NCBI GenBank assembly: GCA_029263195.1
Contig: JAJCXX010000082.1
Coordinates: forward strand, 62,001 to 126,000
DNA length: 64,000 nt
From: Acidimicrobiales bacterium
GTDB taxonomy: Bacteria; Actinomycetota; Acidimicrobiia; Acidimicrobiales; Aldehydirespiratoraceae
Reading direction: 5' to 3'
Below are positions 51,260-60,421 of the stretch, piece by piece. The position numbers were made by a program, and so were the translations under genes. The notes under the pieces were generated by a model, which was not told where the DNA came from, did no database searches, and saw only the letters and a program-made list of their open reading frames with translations. Within the stretch, counting starts at the first letter, position 1. Every line of letters starts with the position of its first letter.

Positions 51260-53272
51260 TCAGTCCCAGAGCGACGAGAGAGCGGTGTCGACCTCGTCGG
51301 CGAGCCCGATATCGGCGAGCCCGACGATCTCGTCTTCGGTGACCGGAGTGGCGGCCGGTTCGTGGAAGAGATCGCGGATCGGGTCGACGAACCGGCTGAG
51401 CTGGGCGTAGACGTGTTTGTCGTCGAGTGCCCGCCGGTTGACATGGAATCGAAGCGGGAAGTTGACGGTGAGCTCGTCCTTGGCGCGGGTCATCGCCACA
51501 TAGGCCAGCCGTAGCTCCTCGCCGAGACCGATGTCGTCGCCCAACGACATCTCCGACGGGATGTTGCCATCGGCGGCGTGGATCAGATGCACGGCCCTCC
51601 ACTCGAGACCCTTGGCCGAATGAATGGTGGAGAGGGTGAGCCAGTCGTCGTCGAGGTGAGGCGGTCCGGCCCGTTCCCCGGTCTTGCTGGGTGGGTCGAG
51701 TGTGAGTTCGGTGAGAAAGCGACCACGGTTGACGTAGTTGGCTGCCGTGGCGGCGAGTTGGTCGATGTCGGCGATACGGGCGGCCGAATTGTCGTAGCGG
51801 GTGGGGAACACCATGGAACAGAACCCCTTGAGGCGGTCGACTTCCTGCGACGGGCTGGTGTCGGTGCTCGAACAGTCGGAGAGGGCGCTGCGGAGTTCCT
51901 GAGCCTGCTGGTCGGATGCCGATGGGGTACGCCCGGCACCGTCGATGAACAGCGACAGTGACTCGTCGGACTGCCGATCGATCCCGAGTTCGTCGGAGAG
52001 GCGGCGCAACGTTGCGGGGCCGACTCCCTCCAGCATCGAAAGCACGCGGTGCCAGGCCAGCTGGTCGGCTGGGTTGTCGAGGATGCGAAGCAGCGACAGC
52101 AGGTCCTTCACGTGGGCCGCTTCGAGATACTTGAGGCCGCCGTATTTCCGATAGGGGATGTCGCGGCGCGTAAGTTCGAGTTCGAGACCGTCGCTGTGGT
52201 GCCCAGCCCTGAACAGCACCGCTTGGTCGCGCAGATCCATGCCTCTCTCGCGGGCGTCGAGCACAGCGGTTGACACGTAGCGGCTCTGATCGCCCTCGTC
52301 GTTGTGGGTGACGAGGGTTGGCATCACGCCGTCGGTTCGGGTGGACCACAGTGCCTTGTCGTAGTGGTCGTTTGATTGGGCAAGAACCGCGTTGGCGACA
52401 GCCAAAACCGGCATCGTGGATCGGTAGTTCTGGTCGAGAGTGATGGTGGTGGCGCCGGGGAAGTGGTCGGGGAACTGCCACATGTTCTCGACGGTGGCGG
52501 CCCTGAACCCGTAGATCGCCTGGGCGTCGTCGCCGACCGCGCACAGGTCGGTGTCGGGGCGACACATGCCCCGCACGATGTCGGCCTGAATCGGATTTGT
52601 GTCCTGGTATTCGTCGATCAGGATGTGGTCGAACAGCCGCCGCAGTTCGTCGCCCACCGCTCCGGCGGTGAGGCCTCGCCAGAACAGGAGCATGTCGTCG
52701 TAGTCGAGGACCTTGTTGGCCCGTTTGCGAGAGGTGTACTCGGTGAAGATCGTTCGGAGATCGTCGCCATGATCGGCGCACCATGGATAGTCGGTGTCGA
52801 GGACAGCAGTCAGCTTCGCCTGGCTGCTGACCATGCGGGAGTAGATGGCGGCCACTGTCTCCTTGCGGGGAAAGCGCTTGCCTCTCTCACCGAAGCCGTG
52901 TTCGGTGCGGACCATGCCCATGAGATCGGTGCTGTCGGAGTTGTCGAGAACCGTGAAGCCCGAGGAGAGTCCGGCGGCCTGGCCGAAACTGCGAAGTAGC
53001 CGGTTGGCGACGGCATGAAACGTGCCTCCCCAGACCTGGCTGGCTTGCCGGCTGGGGCTGGCCGCGGTGACCCTTCCGAGCATCTCGGCGGCGGCTCGGC
53101 GGGTGAAGGTGAGCAGCATCACGCGGTTGGGGTCGGCGTCGTCGTCGAGGATTCGTGTGACCCGGGCGACGAGGGTTTTGGTCTTGCCGGTGCCGGCACC
53201 GGCGACGATCAGCAGAGGTGAACCGGTGTGGCTGACCGCCGCCTGCTGCTGGGTGTTGAGTTCATCGAACAT
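51260..53272 (-). CDS. ATP-dependent DNA helicase, UvrD/PcrA/Rep superfamily I
   Basis: 670 residues. Motifs in order: Q-motif LNTQQQAAVSH, Walker A AGAGTGKTKTLVARV, motif Ia LLTFTRRAAAEML, Walker B ILIDEYQDTNPIQ, motif III AVGDDAQAIYGFRAA, motif IV LDQNYRSTMPVL, motif V TIHSAKGLEWRAVHL and motif VI LAYVAMTRAKDEL. It would unwind DNA 3' to 5' in repair or replication restart. The C-terminus lacks the tail after motif VI found in many PcrA proteins, ending in an acidic region (EDEIVGLADIGLADEV). ATG 53272. Two actinobacterial classes (UvrD1, UvrD2) exist; this one is not assigned. Confidence 0.94.
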   Translation of the reverse strand: MFDELNTQQQAAVSHTGSPLLIVAGAGTGKTKTLVARVTRILDDDADPNRVMLLTFTRRAAAEMLGRVTAASPSRQASQVWGGTFHAVANRLLRSFGQAAGLSSGFTVLDNSDSTDLMGMVRTEHGFGERGKRFPRKETVAAIYSRMVSSQAKLTAVLDTDYPWCADHGDDLRTIFTEYTSRKRANKVLDYDDMLLFWRGLTAGAVGDELRRLFDHILIDEYQDTNPIQADIVRGMCRPDTDLCAVGDDAQAIYGFRAATVENMWQFPDHFPGATTITLDQNYRSTMPVLAVANAVLAQSNDHYDKALWSTRTDGVMPTLVTHNDEGDQSRYVSTAVLDARERGMDLRDQAVLFRAGHHSDGLELELTRRDIPYRKYGGLKYLEAAHVKDLLSLLRILDNPADQLAWHRVLSMLEGVGPATLRRLSDELGIDRQSDESLSLFIDGAGRTPSASDQQAQELRSALSDCSSTDTSPSQEVDRLKGFCSMVFPTRYDNSAARIADIDQLAATAANYVNRGRFLTELTLDPPSKTGERAGPPHLDDDWLTLSTIHSAKGLEWRAVHLIHAADGNIPSEMSLGDDIGLGEELRLAYVAMTRAKDELTVNFPLRFHVNRRALDDKHVYAQLSRFVDPIRDLFHEPAATPVTEDEIVGLADIGLADEVDTALSSLWD

Positions 53273-53380
53273 GCGTTCGTCAGGTTAGCCGATGTCGGCC
53301 GTTGGGTGCGGTGGTCAATTGGCATCGGTGGCCGAATGAGCGATAGGCCTGAGGCACCGATCATCGAGGTAGGGACATCC

Positions 53381-55459
53381 ATGCGAAGGATTTCGGTTGT
53401 GATTGCGGGCTTCTCGTTGGTGGCGGCGGCCTGTTCCGGAGGTGGGTCCTCCGATGCCGAGGTGGCCGTCACATCGACCACCTCGCCTTCGACCACGGTG
53501 GCCACCACGGCGGCTCCCACCACGGCTCCACCTCCCACTACCACAGCGGAATTCGAGGGAACGATCGAGTTGGCAGTCGAGCACCCTGATCGCTGCGAGT
53601 TCGTTGGCCAGGGCTGCATGCTGCCGTTTCCGTCCGACCACTTCACCGTCAGCGATGCATCCACGTTCACCGGACGCAGGGTCGACATCGCGCCGGAATC
53701 GATGCCCACCAATTCTGGTGGCGTATTGGTCGAAACGAGCCGCCTCAATCTCAACGACGGTTTCAGCCCCGGGTCGGCCGGCCTGGTCCTGATCCCGGGA
53801 ATCGATCCGGTGGGATCGAATCTGACGCCGGTCACCGATATCGGAGCATCGCTGTCTCCGGATTCGCCGACTGTGGTGATCGACGCCACTACCGGCGAGC
53901 TCTGGCCTCATTGGGCGGAGATCGACTCCAACGCTCTGCCCGAGACCGATGCCGGACTCTTCATCCGTCCGGCCAGGAACTATCCGGACGGTCACCGAAT
54001 AGTGATCGGCCTTCGCAACCTCGTCGGCGACGATGGCGCCGCGATCGAACCAACCGACGCTTTCCGTGCATATCGAGACCGTCTCGAGAGCAGTGTCACC
54101 GAGGTCGAGGCCCGCCGGCCGGCCATGAACCGGATCATCGAGGACCTTGAGGCCGCTGGCGTGGTCCGTGATGAGCTGGTGATCGCGTGGGACTTCACGG
54201 TGATCTCCACCGAGAACCTCACCGGGCCGTTGCTCTCCATGCGCGACGACGCGTTCGATCAACTTGGCGACGATGTTCCGAACTTCACGATCGACACGGT
54301 TACCCGTGAGGATGATCGCAACCGCACATGGATGGAGGGCACCTACGAGGTCCCCCTCTATCTGACCGGAGACGGATCTCCGGGTCAGGGCCTCAACCTC
54401 GTCGATGGTGCGGAGTTTCCGTCGCAGAACGGCTTCTACACGGCGCACTACCGCTGTCAGGTAACCGACACGACAACGCCGGCCAGCCCCGGTGCAGGAG
54501 TGCTCTACGGGCACGGACTACTCGGTGAGATCGGTCAGGTCACATCGGCCGGACCATCGCTCCTGGCGGAGAACCACGGTTTTGTGATCTGCGGCACCGA
54601 GCTGATCGGAATGTCTGACCCCGACGTGGGCAACGCCATCGCGGCGCTCAGTGACTTCAGCAACTTTCCGACACTCGCCGACCGACTCCTGCAAGGCCAT
54701 CTCAATACCTTGTTCCTCGGCCGGCTGCTGAAGCATCCGTCCGGCTTCGCGGCGGATCCGGCCTTCCGCTCAGCCGACGATGGGCAGTTGATCAACACCG
54801 ACGAGCTCTACTACTACGGTATTTCCCAAGGTGGGATCATGGGCCCGGTAACCACGGCCGTCGCGTTCGATTGGGATCGAGGTGTGTTCGGTGTGCCGGG
54901 GGTCAACTACAGCACCCTGCTCAACCGAAGTGTCGACTTCGCCACGTTCCAGCTGATCCTCGATCCTGCCTACCCCGACAAGCTCGATCAGGCAATCGTC
55001 CTGCTGGCCGCTCAGATGCTGTGGGACCGTGGTGAAGGTAACGGCTACGTCAACCACTTCACCGACCCGCTCCCCGGGGTCAACGAAAAGGTCGGACTGC
55101 TGCAGCTGGCACTCGGTGACCATCAGGTGGCCAATGCGGCGGCCGATGTGATGGCCCGTTCGATGGGGGCCTCCGTGCATTGGCCGGCCTACGCCGACGG
55201 GCGTTCGATCGATGTCGAGCCGTTCTGGGGCGTGCCCCGAATCGATGAGTACCCGTTCGACGGTTCGGCGACCGTGATGTTCGACAGCGGCGCGGCGATT
55301 CCTCCGGCCGCCAACATCGCACCCGCCGACGGGGAGGACCCGCATGAGGATGTGCGTCGTGCGGCGGCCGCCTACGACCAGGTCGCAGCGTTCCTGCAGC
55401 CCGACGGCATGGTGATCGATACCTGCAGCGGCGGGCCGTGCATCATCGCCCCGAGATAG
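53381..55459 (+). CDS. secreted lipoprotein, alpha/beta-hydrolase-like
   Basis: 692 residues. Signal sequence with lipobox VAAAC (Cys at about 18), then a Thr/Pro linker (SPSTTVATTAAPTTAPP). The rest is a large beta-rich N-terminal domain and a hydrolase-like C-terminal domain. LYGHGLLGEIGQVTS resembles an oxyanion loop, and YYYGISQGGIMGPVTTAVAF carries a nucleophile-elbow-like GISQG. CEFVGQGCMLPFPSDHFTV near 65-83 is conserved in similar large actinobacterial lipoproteins, as I recall. ATG 53381 has GAGGTAGGG upstream; ATG 53336 is an alternative. Function is unproven; an esterase is the best guess. Confidence 0.78.
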   Translation: MRRISVVIAGFSLVAAACSGGGSSDAEVAVTSTTSPSTTVATTAAPTTAPPPTTTAEFEGTIELAVEHPDRCEFVGQGCMLPFPSDHFTVSDASTFTGRRVDIAPESMPTNSGGVLVETSRLNLNDGFSPGSAGLVLIPGIDPVGSNLTPVTDIGASLSPDSPTVVIDATTGELWPHWAEIDSNALPETDAGLFIRPARNYPDGHRIVIGLRNLVGDDGAAIEPTDAFRAYRDRLESSVTEVEARRPAMNRIIEDLEAAGVVRDELVIAWDFTVISTENLTGPLLSMRDDAFDQLGDDVPNFTIDTVTREDDRNRTWMEGTYEVPLYLTGDGSPGQGLNLVDGAEFPSQNGFYTAHYRCQVTDTTTPASPGAGVLYGHGLLGEIGQVTSAGPSLLAENHGFVICGTELIGMSDPDVGNAIAALSDFSNFPTLADRLLQGHLNTLFLGRLLKHPSGFAADPAFRSADDGQLINTDELYYYGISQGGIMGPVTTAVAFDWDRGVFGVPGVNYSTLLNRSVDFATFQLILDPAYPDKLDQAIVLLAAQMLWDRGEGNGYVNHFTDPLPGVNEKVGLLQLALGDHQVANAAADVMARSMGASVHWPAYADGRSIDVEPFWGVPRIDEYPFDGSATVMFDSGAAIPPAANIAPADGEDPHEDVRRAAAAYDQVAAFLQPDGMVIDTCSGGPCIIAPR

Positions 55460-55466
55460 CGACCAA

Positions 55467-55976
55467 TCAGATCTCGACAGCCAAGCTCTCGCGGATCATG
55501 TCGTCGGCGGTGTCGGTGAGGGTCGACTCGAAGATCTCGGCATCGAATCTCCGGAGTTCCTTGGCCAGACCGCGGACGTCGTAGTTCTTCGTCAACAAGA
55601 AGACCACCGACTCGCCGTCCCTGAGGCGGTTGCCCATGTCTTTCATGTGGTCGTCGTCGACTCCCACATCGTGGAGCTTGCCCCACAAGCCGCCAACCGT
55701 GGCTCCGAGCGCACCGCCGGCGAGCATCCCGGGAGGCCCGCCGAGCATCCCTACCAGCGCGCCGACCCACACGCCGGCGCTGGCGCCTTGGCCGGTATTC
55801 AGGTCGCGGGTCTGACGAATCCGGGTGCGGCCGTCGGATCGGTTGACGATCGCCACGTCGTCAATTTCGATGACCGAGTTCTTGGCGAGCCGACCCATGG
55901 CGAGCACGAATTCCTGGGCCATCAGAGGTTCGTCGAACCTGAGGGCCAGCAGTCCTGGTGGTTGTTCGTCGGTCAT
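55467..55976 (-). CDS. DUF1269-type membrane protein with glycine-rich hairpin
   Basis: 169 residues, no known function. The N-terminal half has LALRFDEPLMAQEFVLAM and IEIDDVAIVNRSDGRTRIRQ, the DUF1269 opening. A glycine-zipper membrane hairpin follows (GVWVGALVGMLGGPPGMLAG, then GALGATVGGLWG). The C-terminal ferredoxin-like half has SVVFLLTKNYDVRGLAKELR. Start ATG 55976. It lies 17 bases after the LOG-family gene on the same strand, and seven bases from the convergent lipoprotein gene. Confidence 0.8.
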   Translation of the reverse strand: MTDEQPPGLLALRFDEPLMAQEFVLAMGRLAKNSVIEIDDVAIVNRSDGRTRIRQTRDLNTGQGASAGVWVGALVGMLGGPPGMLAGGALGATVGGLWGKLHDVGVDDDHMKDMGNRLRDGESVVFLLTKNYDVRGLAKELRRFDAEIFESTLTDTADDMIRESLAVEI

Positions 55977-55993
55977 GCGGGCCCCCGGTTGGA

Positions 55994-57121
55994 TCAGGAT
56001 TCCACCGGTTGCGGCGGGTGATCGGAGATCCAACGTAACGCCTCATCGGCCGAGTCAGCGGTGGCGATCATGCCGGCGTAGAGGCGATTTCCGGCCAGCT
56101 CTCGAAGTAGCTGTTCGGCGGGCAACGTCTGGTTCCAGTAGTCCCGACCGAGCAGCACCATCGGGCTCACTGCGCCGAACACTCCGTAGTGATTCTGGGT
56201 GGCGTCCTGGAAGATTTCCTGCACCGTGCCCGCCGACCCCGGAGCGAAGACAACGCCGTGACCGGCGATCGCGAGCAGCCCATCCTCTCGGATCGAGTTG
56301 GCGAAGTACTTGGCGACATGGGTTGCGAACTGGTTGGTGGGTTCGTGACCGTAGAACCAGGTGGGAACGGCCAGGCTTTCGCCACCGTCGGTGAACGTTT
56401 CGCACACCTCGAGTCCGGCGGTGAGGTATCGGTCGGTGTCGGCGAAGTCGACCGCCGTCGACAGTTGGTGCAACGCCAGCTCGATCGCCGACTCGGGATG
56501 GGTCGAGAGCCAAGCTCCGAGGTTGGCCGCTTCCATAGCCCCGGGTCCGCCGCCGGTGGCGACGTGGTAGCCGTTGTTTGTGAGCGACCAGCCGAGTTCG
56601 GTGATGGTGCGGTAGTTCGGGTCGGTGCGGGTCAGCCCGTGGCCGCCCATGATCGCCACTACCCCGGGCCGTTGGCAGAGATGGTCGCGTAGAGCGTCGT
56701 CGACGGCATGGTCGTGGAGGCGCCTGGCCAATGCGTGGACGACGGGCAGATGAGCGCCTCTCGGGTATCGGGCAGCCCAGCGGTAGATGCGGGTGTCCAG
56801 AGCCTCTTCGAAGCTGTGGCTGCCGCTGGTGTCGCCCGGAACCCAACCTTGAAGCAGCTCGCGCTGCCCATACAGACAAGGTCGATACGGATCGAAGGGC
56901 AGGTCGTTGAATCGAGGAAAGACGACTGCACCGACTTCGTGGACGTGGCGCAGCGCGACATCGGTCAGGGCCGCGCCAAGAAATGTCGTGCCGGAACAGC
57001 TGGCTGCCACTATCTCATCGGTGCGACCGCACAAATCGATGCCCTGGATCACCACGTCATCGAGGGTGCCGTGTTGGGCAACCTGGGCATCGAATTCCTC
57101 GAGAGAGTGGATCTCGCGCAT
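55994..57121 (-). CDS. LOG-family Rossmann-like nucleotide-binding protein
   Basis: 375 residues, longer than the roughly 190-residue cytokinin-activating LOG enzymes. The conserved core is C-terminal: VVAIMGGHGLTRTDPNYRTI, then NGYHVATGGGPGAMEAANLG, and the second motif VVFAPGSAGTVQEIFQDATQ, which stands for the family PGGxGTxxE. The Glu is kept but the first Gly pair reads GSAG. The first 165 residues are an unusual extension including CLYGQRELLQGW. LOG enzymes hydrolyse nucleoside 5'-monophosphates, but the length and the altered motif leave this member's substrate open. ATG 57121. It is divergent from the amidohydrolase gene. Confidence 0.82.
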   Translation of the reverse strand: MREIHSLEEFDAQVAQHGTLDDVVIQGIDLCGRTDEIVAASCSGTTFLGAALTDVALRHVHEVGAVVFPRFNDLPFDPYRPCLYGQRELLQGWVPGDTSGSHSFEEALDTRIYRWAARYPRGAHLPVVHALARRLHDHAVDDALRDHLCQRPGVVAIMGGHGLTRTDPNYRTITELGWSLTNNGYHVATGGGPGAMEAANLGAWLSTHPESAIELALHQLSTAVDFADTDRYLTAGLEVCETFTDGGESLAVPTWFYGHEPTNQFATHVAKYFANSIREDGLLAIAGHGVVFAPGSAGTVQEIFQDATQNHYGVFGAVSPMVLLGRDYWNQTLPAEQLLRELAGNRLYAGMIATADSADEALRWISDHPPQPVES

Positions 57122-57184
57122 GATCGGACAGTATGCGCCGTGCCGGGATCGAACTGACCGTCGGCCCGGGTCTAGTGTCCGAAC

Positions 57185-58234
57185 ATGAGTCAGGACGTCC
57201 GAATCATCGACCCCCACGTCCACATTTGGGATCCGGTCGAGACACCGCGAGCTGTCAGCCCGCTCGTGAAGCTGCTGAATCGATGGCCGAAGGTGCTCGA
57301 TCGATCGGTGCGTCTGCTCATGCCCAGTCCGCTGGTGGAGTTCGTGGGCGACCCTCGCTATGTGCTCAACGCCCACATGCCCGCCACCTTTCGTGCCGAT
57401 GCCGGCAAGTACGACGTGGCCGGCTACATCCACGTGGAGGCGGGCTGGGAAGCCAAAGGTCCGCTGGGCCCGGTCGGTGAAACCAAATGGGTCGATGCCC
57501 TCGACGACCCGCCGCTCTCGCTGGTTGCCCACGCGACCCTCAGCGACACCGCCAACCTCGACGCGCTCCTCGATGCTCACGCTGCGGCGAGCGATCGGTT
57601 CGTGGGAGTACGCGACATGGTTGCCGCCCACCCGGCCCGACGCGTTCACAACTGGTCGGGCTCCGAGGCCACGCTCACCTCACCGGAGTTCGAGTCCGGG
57701 TATCGCCGGGTCGGCGAACGCGATCTCAGCTTCGATGCCTGGGTCTACTCCAATCAATTGCGCGATCTCTCCCGTCTGGTCGCCAAGGTCCCCGAGACGA
57801 AGGTTGTTCTCGACCACATGGGCACGCCCGTCGCGCTGGCCGGTCCTTTCGGCGGTCTCGGTCAGACCCCGCAGCAGCGAGACTCGATTCGACGGGATTG
57901 GTACGACGACCTCGCCCGTTTGGCCGAGAACCCGCAGGTTCATCTCAAGCTGAGCGGCCTGTTCATGTGCAGCACCGGTTTCGGCCATCACCAGAACGGC
58001 GGTCCAGCATCGGTGCAGCAGGTGGTCCACGACATCGGATCCCACATTCGCTATGGCATCGAGACGTTCGGAGTCGACCGGTGCATGTTCGCTTCGAATT
58101 TCCCGATGGACAAGGTGTCGATCAGCTACGAGATGCTCTACGATGCTTTCTTCGAGATCGTGTCGGACTACACGCTCGACGACCAGCAGAAGTTGTTTGC
58201 CGACAACGCTGCGAGGTTCTACAGGGCCGACTAA
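57185..58234 (+). CDS. amidohydrolase, COG3618 (fuconolactonase-like) type
   Basis: 349 residues of the metal-dependent TIM-barrel hydrolases. The N-terminal metal motif is IIDPHVHIWDPVE (HxH). AGYIHVEAGWEAKG follows, later KVVLDHMGTPVAL with a metal or active-site His, VHLKLSGLFM, and the closing MFASNFPMDKVSISYEML with the conserved Asp. Lactonase or decarboxylase activity on sugar or aromatic acids is typical; the substrate is unknown. ATG 57185 is divergent from the LOG gene (63 bases). The stop overlaps the convergent histidine-phosphatase gene by four bases. Confidence 0.88.
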   Translation: MSQDVRIIDPHVHIWDPVETPRAVSPLVKLLNRWPKVLDRSVRLLMPSPLVEFVGDPRYVLNAHMPATFRADAGKYDVAGYIHVEAGWEAKGPLGPVGETKWVDALDDPPLSLVAHATLSDTANLDALLDAHAAASDRFVGVRDMVAAHPARRVHNWSGSEATLTSPEFESGYRRVGERDLSFDAWVYSNQLRDLSRLVAKVPETKVVLDHMGTPVALAGPFGGLGQTPQQRDSIRRDWYDDLARLAENPQVHLKLSGLFMCSTGFGHHQNGGPASVQQVVHDIGSHIRYGIETFGVDRCMFASNFPMDKVSISYEMLYDAFFEIVSDYTLDDQQKLFADNAARFYRAD

Positions 58235-58812
58235 TCGTCGATCAGGTGGCAGCTCTCGTTCCAGTAGCGAACGACGTGGGTTTCGCGCTCGAACCCCAGC
58301 GTCGACACGGTTGCGGTGTTCAGTGCGAGAAGTCGACCGGCTTGGGCGGGAAGGCCGAGCCATCGTGCGGCGAGGATTCGCAGGAAGTGCCCGTGGGCAA
58401 ACAGACAAGTGTCGCCGTCGATCTCCAGAGCCCGGCTGATCACGGAATCGGCTCGACTGCCCACCGACTCGACAGATTCGCCATCGGTGATCGGGTGGGT
58501 CCACACCGTCCAATCGGGGGTCTCTCGACGTACGTCTGCGGTTGTTGTGCCCTCGTAGATCCCGTAGTCCCATTCGAGGAGATCGGTGTCGATCTCCGCC
58601 GCGCTGGACAGCCCCGACCGTCGGCCCGTCTCGAGGGCGCGCTGGAGTGGGCTGGTCCAGACCGCGGCGAACTCTCGTCCGCCCAGTTTCGAGGCGATCT
58701 GATCGGCCTGTCGTTGACCAGCCTCGGTGAGTGGAACATCGGTGCGGCCGGTGTGTTGGCCGCTGCGACTCCACTCGGTCTCGCCATGACGCACGAGCAC
58801 GATTTCGGTCAT
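58231..58812 (-). CDS. histidine phosphatase (phosphoglycerate-mutase-like)
   Basis: 193 residues. The phosphohistidine motif is VLVRHGETEWSRSGQHTGRT (LxRHGExxW) at the N-terminus. LTEAGQRQADQIASKL, WTSPLQRALETGRRSG, LLEWDYGIYEGTTTADVRRE and FAHGHFLRILAARWLG (second catalytic His) follow. It is typical of broad-specificity phosphatases rather than glycolytic mutases because of the C-terminal WLGLP. ATG 58812 overlaps the stop of the asparaginase gene by four bases, so both are translated from one message. Confidence 0.9.
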   Translation of the reverse strand: MTEIVLVRHGETEWSRSGQHTGRTDVPLTEAGQRQADQIASKLGGREFAAVWTSPLQRALETGRRSGLSSAAEIDTDLLEWDYGIYEGTTTADVRRETPDWTVWTHPITDGESVESVGSRADSVISRALEIDGDTCLFAHGHFLRILAARWLGLPAQAGRLLALNTATVSTLGFERETHVVRYWNESCHLIDD

Positions 58813-59798
58813 CGGGGAAGCACCGCTCGTCGCACTCCGGCCCGAAGACCCGCCTTGTTATCGACGGGAGTGTCGGTGAGGGGACCGGTGAGCGCACCTA
58901 TGTGGTGCAGCACCGCTCTGATGGCCTCTTGTGCCGCTCTCGACGCCCCATCATGGACCTTGAGGGCGATCCCGAGGCCACGCTGGGGCAGGGCGGCCAT
59001 GAAGACGCCTTCGGCCCCGCTCTTGGCGATGAATGGCTCGCCGGCCGACTCGGCCAACTGGACCTCGCATCGCCCGGTGCCGGACACGAGGTGACTTCGG
59101 GACGGGAGAACACCGGCCAATCGTCGGCACGCCACGGCTGTCGGGTCGTCGAGGCCCACCGGGTCGACCAGACGGGCCATGGCGAGAGCGAGATTCTCCA
59201 GAGGAATCGCGAACACGGGAATCCCGCAGCCGTCGCTGCCGCTCTCGAGACGGCGGAGATCGACGCCGGTCATGGTCGCGACTGCGTTCTCGATCCTCTG
59301 TTGGGCCGGATGATCACGTCGGATGTAGTGCCGCGTGTCCTCGCTGAGATGAACAGCGGTGGTCAGGAAGCCGGCGTGCTTTCCCGAACAACAATTGAAG
59401 ATCGGGGCGGTGGCCCTGCCGGCACGGACGGCCGCGTCGGCGGCAGCCTGGTCGATCGGACGGTCGTCGCCGCATTCCAGGGCGACCTCGGTGAGCCCGA
59501 TCCGAGCCAACCAGGAGTCGACCATCGCCACATGGTCTTCTTCCGCTGAATGGCTCGAACACGCCAGCGCGAGTTCGTCGTCGGTGACGTCGAAGGCATC
59601 GGCCGCACCGGAGGTGATGAGCGGGATCGCCTGGATCGACTTGATGGCAGAGCGGCTCAGAACGCGGCGGCCAGGATCACCCCACACCTCGGTGGGCCCT
59701 TCACGGTCGCTGATCACCGCGTCGACGATGTGGCAGCTCTCGACTTCGTTGGGCCGGGTGACCTCGATGATGATGGGAGAGTGGAGCTGCGATCGCAC
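58809..59798 (-). CDS. asparaginase, AnsA2/asparaginase-II family
   Basis: 329 residues of the family first seen in Rhizobium etli, unrelated to E. coli AnsB. Motifs: VLSRSAIKSIQAIPL with the active Ser-x-x-Lys, LALACSSHSAEEDHV, FNCCSGKHAGFLTT and ESGSDGCGIPVFAIPLENLA. SGTGRCEVQLAES and KSGAEGVFMAALPQRGLG complete the fold. It would hydrolyse asparagine to aspartate and ammonia. Start GTG 59798. The stop overlaps the histidine-phosphatase start, with no metabolic link obvious between the two. Confidence 0.9.
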   Translation of the reverse strand: MRSQLHSPIIIEVTRPNEVESCHIVDAVISDREGPTEVWGDPGRRVLSRSAIKSIQAIPLITSGAADAFDVTDDELALACSSHSAEEDHVAMVDSWLARIGLTEVALECGDDRPIDQAAADAAVRAGRATAPIFNCCSGKHAGFLTTAVHLSEDTRHYIRRDHPAQQRIENAVATMTGVDLRRLESGSDGCGIPVFAIPLENLALAMARLVDPVGLDDPTAVACRRLAGVLPSRSHLVSGTGRCEVQLAESAGEPFIAKSGAEGVFMAALPQRGLGIALKVHDGASRAAQEAIRAVLHHIGALTGPLTDTPVDNKAGLRAGVRRAVLPR

Positions 59799-59895
59799 AC
59801 TCTGACGCTAGCCACGATCAGCCCTGGTGCCGCCACTGTCTTGCCTGCGTACCGCTCGACGGCGAGACTGACCCATCCCCCGAACGGAGACCGCG

Positions 59896-60366
59896 ATGAC
59901 CGACTCGAACACCATCGAACGATCGGCGACCCTGATAATCGAGCGCCCACCCGCCGACGTCTTCGATGCCGTCGCCGACATCACCCGAACCGGTGAGCGG
60001 AGCCCGGAATGTGTGCAGTGCTCCTGGGTCGACGGGGCCGACGGACCCGAACTGGGGGCCAGGTTCACCGGCGACAACATGGTCAAGTTGGGGCCGGTCA
60101 CCGTGAAGAAGTGGACGACGACATCGAAGGTCACGGCATGTGATCCGGGTGAGGTATTCGAGTTCGTGGCAGAGGGCTACACGACATGGCGTTACCAATT
60201 GGAGGCGACCGGCGACGGCGCCACCCGGGTCACAGAGACCTGCAGCTTCCCTCCCGGAGCGGGGTTCCGGGGATTCTTGTACGACCGGTTGCTCAGGCGA
60301 CCGGCGTCGCTGGAGACCGGCATGAAAAAGACCCTTGCGGCTCTGAAGTCCGAACTGGAGTCCTGA
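59896..60366 (+). CDS. SRPBCC-family (START-like) protein
   Basis: 156 residues. N-terminal ATLIIERPPADVFDAVADI is the standard opening strand and helix of polyketide-cyclase/COG3427-like SRPBCC proteins. ELGARFTGDNMVKLGPVTVK and YQLEATGDGATRVTETCSF form the sheet, and PASLETGMKKTLAALKSELE the C-terminal long helix. Ligand unknown. ATG 59896 is preceded by ACGGAGACC. It lies 55 bases before the thioredoxin gene on the same strand. Confidence 0.85.
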   Translation: MTDSNTIERSATLIIERPPADVFDAVADITRTGERSPECVQCSWVDGADGPELGARFTGDNMVKLGPVTVKKWTTTSKVTACDPGEVFEFVAEGYTTWRYQLEATGDGATRVTETCSFPPGAGFRGFLYDRLLRRPASLETGMKKTLAALKSELES

Positions 60367-60421
60367 GTCCCCGTCTCGGTACTTGGAGCCATCGATTCGA
60401 CTCATTCCGAGGAATGAGCGT

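Noticed and set aside
51135..52784. A 549-codon open frame in another frame of the helicase gene
   Set aside because: Composition is extreme in Arg, Pro and Gly, with no domain, while the other frame holds all superfamily I helicase motifs in order.
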